Shown here: positions 54,301 through 63,300 of the stretch, in pieces | How positions within the stretch are numbered: the stretch's first letter is position 1 | Layout: every line of letters starts with the position of its first letter | Assembly (NCBI GenBank): GCA_964035795.1 | Contig: OZ038320.1 | Coordinates: 28,863,855 to 28,927,854, forward strand | DNA: 64,000 bases | DNA from: Pterobdella sp. o SKG-2022 | Taxonomy: Eukaryota; Annelida; Clitellata; Hirudinida; Piscicolidae | Direction of reading: 5' to 3' | The notes under the pieces: model-generated | Databases searched by the model: none | The model's input: only the letters and a program-made list of their open reading frames with translations | What the model was told of the DNA's origin: nothing | Position numbers and translations under genes: made by a program

Positions 54301-57300
54301 AATAAAATATATTTTGTTTTTTATTCTCTTAAGTTTTTCTATCATGAATTGGACATAATTTCTTATTTTTCCGTTTCCTTCAGACAGTCGATAACTTCAA
54401 CAACCTCAAAACACCAGAAGTGGCCTTGAAGGACTGGGCTGCCAGGCACAAACACTTGCCTACCGACTCGAAGAAACTCGAAAAAGTTTTTTTCAATTTT
54501 CACTCGATAGAGTTCCAGTTTTTGTTGACATTCTTCGATATGGACGTAGCCTAGAATCTCTTAAAATTCATGCTTATCGTAATCACAATTCGTAATTATG
54601 TTGTATAAATCAAATTTTATTTAGTCTTTTATTAATAACCATGTCATAAGTGATTAACAATAAATTTGTAGTTGTGATGTATATATGCAATAATACGAGT
54701 GAGATCTGGTGTAGTTTTGACTGTGAAAAGTGTTAGACCGAAAAAGTTTTAATTAATATTTCTATTTCATGAAAGATTGCCTTGAATGTTTTCTGGATGG
54801 AAACATTTTGGTTTTGAAGGTTTTATTAATTATGGGCATAAACATAGCCGTTAATTACTTCAAAATATCCTTTAAAGTTATTAACGATATTATTTTATTA
54901 TTTAAATTTATTTTATATTTGTTTGTAAATTTTAAAAACCACAAAACCTCAGTTAAAGAATAGGACTACCTAGTATATATACTTCAAAACTTGAATATTT
55001 TTCATAATTAACCTCTTTTATATTATAAAAATAAAAGTTCATATTTTAGTTTATGCTTAATAACTACAGGCTGCAAATTTGATGACAAATATTGGCGCAA
55101 AAGTACAAAAAGCTTTCTTGAAAAGTGTTGAAGATAACGAACAAGTAAGCTTACTACCTCAAAAATATTTTTTAATTTAATTAATTGTTAACATTTACTT
55201 AAATTTTTGTATTAATTTAATGCTAACCTAATTTAAAATAATCAAAGGAAGTGATAAAACAGCGCGTTGAAGCTGTGTGGTTGTATAGACAGGAAAAGTT
55301 GTTGAGAAGGAAAAAAATGTTGAAGAAATCTGGAAAACTTGAATCTTTTTTGGGATGTAAAGGGAAAAAAGTATGTAAAATGTTTTAGTTAATACTATAA
55401 ATCAAGATCAAAGAATTTATTTGTGTATACAAAAATATATAATAGTTTAATTAAAGTTTTAATACTGAATCTTCCAGGATCCTGATGATATTGAAGCGGC
55501 CAGACCTTATCTGGCTGCTCCAAGCCGATCAAGCAAAAAAATAACCACAGAAAAAGACAAAGAAATTTCAGACTTGAAAGAAAAATTTGCTTCAATACTA
55601 ATGATGATAGCAAAAGCTGGTTGTGATGTAACGTTGACAGAGAAAACATTCGGATTGACAGCATTAGACATGGCTATCCTGCTTGAAGACGTCGAATCGA
55701 CGGGCCTATTGATCTCTTTCGGTGGAGACCCTGAACATTTGTTGAAAATGTTTGCCTTGTCGGATCTGCATGAATCTATATGCAGTGGAGATAAAAGACT
55801 GGTTGAGAAACTCATCTCTTATGATGCTGATCTAGATTTGAATCACCATTTCTCTGCGTTCAATGTTGAGGTAATATATTATTTATATTAAACAGTCAAA
55901 GACAAAGTTTAAACACAGCTAAATGACTTAATTATAAAAAGAAAAAACTATTTGAAAAAGGTTATTTTTCCATTTATTTGATAATTTTTTTCGTTTTCTG
56001 TAATATTCCTTTCTTTAAAATTGAAATTCCACTAATTATAATGTTTTTTTCTGTAAAACACCCATTTGCTAACACTTGTGCCCATTGATTTCATATGAGA
56101 TCAGCAACTTTTAATGCCTTTTATTCTGTTGATTTTACATGTATTTCAAGTTTTAAAGTTTTATAATAATTATTAAAGATAACTTTAAATTATCCTATAT
56201 TGTTTCAACATAATCATGAATTATTATACCTTAATTAAAATAATTATTCAAAACCTTTTCGATACCATGCCAACATAACTCCCTATTTGTATCTTTACTA
56301 TGAAACTTACTTTTGAAAAACAATTAAAATGAATAAAAAACGATAAAAAAAAAGAATCTAAACTTTAAAGAATAAAAGTGAAGAGGTTCAAGATGAAATG
56401 GTCGACAGTGAAGGCATGAACCCACTTAGTGTGGCTGTTCAGATGCCCGAGGATGAAAGCAATGCTGTCAAAATCATCAAAATACTCATCAAAAACAGTA
56501 TGCTTCAATAATTTTCAAAAAAATATTTCATTCATTGATTATTTGCCAATATTTATCAAAAGAATGTCTAATGTTTTGTGATAAGGCCAAACTTATCGGA
56601 AATTAAAACTGTTTATTTTGCTCAATAAATTTGATAAAGTTCTCCCATAAATCGACTTAAAAAAATTGTCAAAAAAAAATTTTTTTTTTGAAACTTATTT
56701 TTCTATCATAAGTTTTTGCGTAATTGATAAAATCAATTGAAATAATTAGAAAGAAGCACTAAAGGCAACAATGTTGTTATTTTTAATGCATCGATTGATT
56801 TGTATTTGAATGCTGTTATTTATAATTTATTGATTCATTCGTATACTGTTGTTGCTTGAGAAGCTTAAGCTTAGAGATAGGTGTTAAACATTTTCAACTT
56901 TTGAGGCTTTAACTGTGGAACTAAAACACAATGCTTTTCATATATCAAAATTTCAAGTTCATTGTTAAGATTCTTTCTCTTATATCAATGTTAACTTTAC
57001 GAATGAATTGAGATATACGGGTTATATCTTCATATGTTATAAGAAAAATACAATACTAAACGTAGATATTAACGATGACTTATATAAAATCTTAATGTTT
57101 TTACATGAGTGCTAATGAAAAAATTAGTTCGAATGAACTGAAAACTCCAAATCTCACATCATATTATGTTTTTTGAAATTCAATCTCAAATTGCAAAAAG
57201 CTTCGTATGTTTCACCAATGAATTCTCATTAGTCATCCTCACAAAAGAAATGTATAACCTCAGATATCAAAAATTTTAAAAGTAAATGTACCCAACTAAA

Positions 57301-60300
57301 AGATTAAAAAATCTCATGATCAGAGGTAGACTTGGACAAGATGGGACCAGCAGGTTCATTTGCATTGGCAGAGGCTGCCAGAAGTGGTAACTTGAGAATG
57401 TGCCAGATGCTTTTATCGCATGGAGCAGTGGTAGATCAGGTAGGGTTGAATGCTTTTGCTGTATTTTTGTGGTGTTGTGAAAGTACACGTTGTTTTCATA
57501 ATTATGCTTTATGTTATGTTATCATCTTTGGGTTTTATGCATTAGTCAACATACGGACCTTACAAGATTCAAGCTACTAGGCCTGCATATTGAAATACTT
57601 TTCAACACATTTTTCATATTTATCACAAATTTTGATCATTGAACCTCTACTTGGTGAGTTTATACCCTAAACTACTGTATTAAATGAATCACGTGTGTAT
57701 TGTGCGATAGTCCATCTGTTTTCATCATGCCTATACGAATGTTGCAGATAAAATCGCGAACAACCAACGTGTGAAACGAGGGAATCTTAATAAAAAATTT
57801 CGCGAAAAAGATTATCAAAATAGATATAACAACGTTCTTATACAAGTGGATATTGGTTAAAAAAATTGTAAAATAATATATACATACATAATAATATATA
57901 TATAAATATAAATATATATATAAATATAAATATATATTTTGAATTTACTGTGGAACCATAATAATTACCAGAGAACCATGGTGTTTAATCTCATCATAGT
58001 TTTTGTGAACAAATGCTCCTACAATATATAAATTTTTTAATTTTTTTTTTTTCAAGAAAACTTGCCTTTATTCAACTATAAGTTTGAAAAAACTATCAAT
58101 AAAAGTATTGTTTTAACAAAATAAGAAGTGCAGATTTCAATTCTTGTAGAAACTGTGTCAATCTTCAGACAATATTCACTAAAACTGATTCACACCTTCA
58201 TGGTTGCGTCTTCATGTGCTTTGCCAGTTTTACAAGACATGCTAAGGTTCAGGTAGTTACCTCTGACAATCGCAATCGACAAGCGTTGAAAAAGCCAACT
58301 TGTCTCCAGATTGACAGAGGTACGATCTTTCCTTTTGTTGCCCAGTTCTAATAAGAAACCTTAAGTGACTGGGCCAAAAACCCCAGAAGTCTCAACCGCT
58401 ACAGAAGTGAAAAAATAACGGGACTGAAGAAATGCGTATTTGCCGATTTTCGAAATCTCCGCATTACGAGCAGAAGAGCCTGGAGAGAGAATTGAGAGAT
58501 GCGGATGCAGAAAACCTGCCCGTACAGGTGACATCCCAAGTCAAGAACTTTCCTTTCTTATACGGACAAACAGTGATGCCGTCGGGTCTTTTACTAGCGT
58601 CAAAATCGAGACCGGAAGGCTCAAGGATTTAATTGAAGCCAGCGACGTTTAAAGCTCGAAACACAATGTCGTTTAAAGCACAATGACGAGGAAAACGACC
58701 TCCGCTTTTAACACATGAAAGAGGATGCAGCCCAAACTTATCAACCTCTTCACCACAGCGACAAGTGAAATTTTGACACACGTTAGAGACAGTACGGAGA
58801 GCCACAGCGTAACGGAGACAATCGTTTGAAAGCAGGTTGCCTAAAGATGAAGCAAGAAGTGCAGTAAGCCAAGCACCAGTGTGGGGTTGAGAGGCCGCAA
58901 GAAAACAAGCTAAACGATGCTGGTCAAGGAACGTTTTTAAGTTTTCAGAAACTATTTTACAATTTATTTGATCCCACTGAAGTTGCGAAGATTTGGTTTC
59001 AGGTAAAACAAAGTTACGTTTATTCCAGGATTGCACACGAACCGCCAAAGAATTGTCAGAGATTCGGAAAAGTTTGAAAGAATGTTTTTGACTAAACTTT
59101 CGGTAGCGTGCATAGAGGCCTAATATGCAACCTCGGAAATATCAGAAACTGACCGTAAACCTAAACCTCCAAAACGAATAGGCAAGGTAGCAATGCGCCA
59201 GCCTGTGTCATCAAAGTGGACATTACATATATCAACGGCGCACTTACGAAGTATACCGTCAATTTTGTCCAATTCATCGGGTGACTCATAACAAGGCGCA
59301 GAATGTAATATGTATAAAAGTTTAGGTATAGAATAACAATTGCGTAAAAGACAGAGAGCTGGATGAGAATCGATTAGCAATAGACGTGAGAACATTTGTG
59401 AAAGAATAGACCGCTTTTTGGAAAGAGTATTCTTAATACCAGATTCAAGTATCGGTGAGCCTAAAATCTGTAAATTGGCAAAGTAGGTGACACGAACACC
59501 GGGTAACACGCCATTGATGCTTCGAACTCATCAGGAGTACAACCTATGTTGATGATCTCCGATTTTTCGGGGTTGATGGAAAGACCAATGCGTGACAAGA
59601 CAGGAATAAGTCGAGATTTTTTTGACACAGTCGAAAGAGCCCCCCAGATTGGCATCATCAAGGTACCATATGTTCAAAGGTGTAGACACGTTTCTGGCAA
59701 CTTCGTCTACAACAAGGGAAAAAAGTAAAGGCCCCAGAGGGTCGCCTTGTTGAATTCCAGTTTAGGATTGGATTATGTCTGAACCAAATAGAAGGTCACT
59801 CGGTGCAGCGTATATATGGTGCGCAAGCTGATAAAGTGTAGAGGCTCTCAGAAAACAAGCTTTTAGAAAATGGTCACGCCGAATAGTGTTAAATGCGTTT
59901 TTCATGTCAAGTTTGACGAGAATCATCCCATTTTTTGCGTTAGCACACGGAGAAATATCACGTTTCAAAAATAGGGAACGGACAGCGTGGGCCGCAGCTT
60001 CGCAACCTTCTGGCACACCAACACCCAGTTGAACTGGGGAAAAATTATCTTTTATGGATTGGACGACTGGGCGACAGGCGGCTTTTGATGCAAGTCTGCA
60101 AAATACATTTCCGACTGCTATGGGTCTGATGCTTCCATCTTTCTTGCGCAGTGCAGTTAAATTGGCTGCAAAGAAAAACTTGCGCGCGTAGCTAGACATA
60201 TTTCCCGAAATGATGAAGTCACAAAGTGAAGTAACAGCCGACAACAATCTGACGCCAGATTCACCAGATGCAAAAGAAGTTAGGTCAATCAGGTGACTAG

Positions 60301-63300
60301 GGGGCAAACCATCAATGCCTCCACTACTGCTTGGACGGAAAGCGGATAGAGCATTTTGGATGTCCTTGGATGTAAAGAAAATAGAATCCTCGAGATTGAA
60401 GCTAGTTATAGGCTCTAAATCCGAAGGTGCCTGAGGGTGCTTACTTCTTATAACTTCTAAAATTTCGGGGCATGGTTCCAGAAGAGTGTCGTCGGATGCA
60501 ATCAATCTAACCGCGGCGGAAACATCGCCTTGAGGCAATTTAGAATTTACGGCTTTTCGAAGTTTAGAGTTACTGTTATGATTGTTTCTGGACGAACTAG
60601 ATGGATTGACGTCGGGAATATTAAATGCAAATGACTCCGATTTGAACAACGAGATAGACCTGTTTATTTGTTTAACCAAAGATAGCTTTTCATTGTTCTC
60701 AGACAGCGAGATTCCGAGAGCCACAAGTGCAAAACAAAACAAACGCGACCAAGAGACATTATCATTTCTATTTACTGCTTCGAGAATACAAGATGAAAGA
60801 GCATCAGAAACTGCGCTACGGGCGGCTTTAGGTATTTTAGCAGGAATTTTAACAGACCTCCATAAAAAAAGCAGACTTTATACTAATATCGTTGACGGGT
60901 GTAGCGACGTGATCAGCGTTGAGGGGAAGTTGTGATTTCGTTTTTAAACACCAGCTACAAAACCAATTTTTTAATTGAGAAGAAATCCTCTTTGTTAGTT
61001 TAGGGGTAACACAAGAGAAATGGTAGTAGTGGCTGCAGTTACAACAAGAGCGGCCAAGTTTTCTCTTGCTGATTAGTTGACATTTTTTGCATAAACTAAT
61101 GGTGTTGCTTATAGCTGAAATCTTCGAGTTGAGATTATTAATGATTTCATTGTTATTTTTATTATTTTTATTATTAATCATATTATTATTATTATTTTTT
61201 TTTTTTTTATTAACTATATTATTATTATTATCCATATTATTATAGTAAGGTAATTAAATTGAGTTAGCTTTGTATGTTCTTGTTAATCTGCCTTTCTTCA
61301 CCTGTAAACTTCTTTTTTGCGTTTTAAAAAAGAACTTTTTTGTTTCAAAATTTTAAAGCAATTTTTGAGCAATTTCCAATAACTTATATTTTTATCAACT
61401 TGTTCAACAATTTTCAACCAATAACTCGCTTTTTATTCAATATAAAACTTCAAAAGAGTCAGAGCGTAAACATGGTATAAATTAGATTTATTATTTTTTT
61501 TTAATCCTTATATAATATATGCGTCAACACAAATATTAATCGTTTTAAAAATAGATAATTATCAATATAAACAGATGAACACATACATACTAATCGGCTT
61601 TGAAAATAAAATAGACACCAACAGCTAAAAATTGAGCATGGATGAATTTTTCAAATACATCGTATTTTTTTTTGTAAACTTGAATTTTGTAAAGTAAAAA
61701 CTTCAGATTATAAAGATAATAGAAAAACACGTAGAGAAAATTCATTAGCTGATGAATTAAGAAATGGCTTTATTTGTTGAAAATTTTAGCGTAATATAAT
61801 TTTCTCTACATGTTCTTCTAATATTCTCATAATTTGAAGTTTTAACTTTACAAGAAACATAGAAGAATATAGTTACTCACAGTAATGCCACAATTTACCC
61901 AGGTAGCCCCCAAGTATAACAACGCCACACCATTCCTCATAGCCGCCATGTACAACCAGTCAGATGTGGCCCAGTTCCTATCCGATGTTTGTTTCTTGAG
62001 CATATTATTGGTTTTTTGATTTGGTTTTCATTCCTGTTTTAAATGATCGAAGTTTAGAATTTTTTTTTTCATAAGAATGAATTGTTTTTTGTATTTTTTA
62101 GCAATATTTTCAAGTGGTTATGTTTGTTTTTTTTTAATTTTATTCAATGTTTTTTTATTATGTTTTTAGGTTTAAAAAAATAAACTTCAAATTTTATTGA
62201 AAAAAACAAGCCCAGTTATTTTAGCTTAATTTATAATAAACCTAATTATTAATAAGTCAATAAATTACCACAAAATAAAAAACCACCTTATTAATTATAC
62301 AAAACAACAAATCATTAATATTTGTACCTATTCAAACATACAGCACAGAGCAATGATGGACCACGAAACAACCGATGGCAAATGTGCCCTAACTGAGGCT
62401 TTCAGGAATGACAACATGCGCATCATTGAGACTGTGATGCGAGGTGGGTGGTACTTTCAGTTGTCAATCATTTTGATGGAGTTTATAAAACAGAAAAACA
62501 ATACTTCAGGTTCATTAGCGTCAGCATTCAAGGATCGTATGAGCTTCACCTACGAAATGGTTGCGAAATACCAGAGACCCGATAAAAGTAGGATGTAGCT
62601 AAAAAATAGTGAATTCTTAATTAAAAAACTAATTTTAATACACTCAATCTGCGTTTTTCGCCATTTCTCAAACAGTTTCGCAAGCGTTAAAAAATGCGTT
62701 TATGTAGCCGTACCTCCCTGGCCTAGTTCTTCTGACTACGCAAGCGCCTCTGGAGCAAACCTTGTTTGCAAACTAGGCACTTGTAAATAAATTAGTTAAA
62801 ATAAAATTCTAATGAAAATTAATAATTTATATTTTTATAATCTGTAATTATATAATATTTATCATAATTTTAGACTATTTCTAAAAATATTAATGAAAAA
62901 TAATATTACTCAGTATTAAACTGAATATATAATTTAAATTGCGTTTTTTATTGATAATAATAATAACTAACTATGACTTAAATATCGAAAAGGGGTAATA
63001 GCAATTCTTAACACCAACAAATAGAATATTTAAAGATTGATATTTAAATATATAACGTTATTCATTTATATAAGATTTGTTGAATAAAAAACTCATATAT
63101 GGGAGTTATGTATCAATCGATGGTAAAACTAATTATGTTGATTTCGGTAATACAAAAATATATTAACTAAACTCACGTTCATAATTATTTCCTTCAAGAT
63201 ATGAACTTGATCATGAAGTTGATTGGACACCAAGTGAAAAAAGTTGACGGTATAAAATCAGGTTTTAAACCGAAAATAACTGAAAATAAAGTAAACAAAA

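Larger units (their letters stand above)
58041..61240 (-). mobile_element. Decayed non-LTR retrotransposon (PHD-like finger, RT, CCHC-like, RLE core), antisense in ankyrin intron 13
   Basis: Read on the - strand, an Asn-rich start is followed by a Cys/His cluster of PHD pattern (CKKC, CCNC, HFSC, WFCSWC). Next come an RT domain with KLDMKNAFNTI, GIQQGDPLGPLLFSL and YLDDANLGG, a thumb-like region, a CRCGEEVDKFGLHPLSC motif, and KRPDG...LTWDVTC, which fits the core of a restriction-like endonuclease. The 3' end has AATAAA and a 12-nt poly(A) (T run at 58041-58052 on +). It is broken: in-frame stops at 59762, 59120 and 58629, and at least four frame changes (near 60864-60870, 59617-59623, 59510 and 59050). 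The motif set matches a group common in cnidarian and molluscan genomes; clade not determined. Confidence 0.88.

Noticed and set aside
58432..58652. + strand ORFs at 58432, 59546 and 60582
   Set aside because: Antisense shadows of the - strand retrotransposon coding region.
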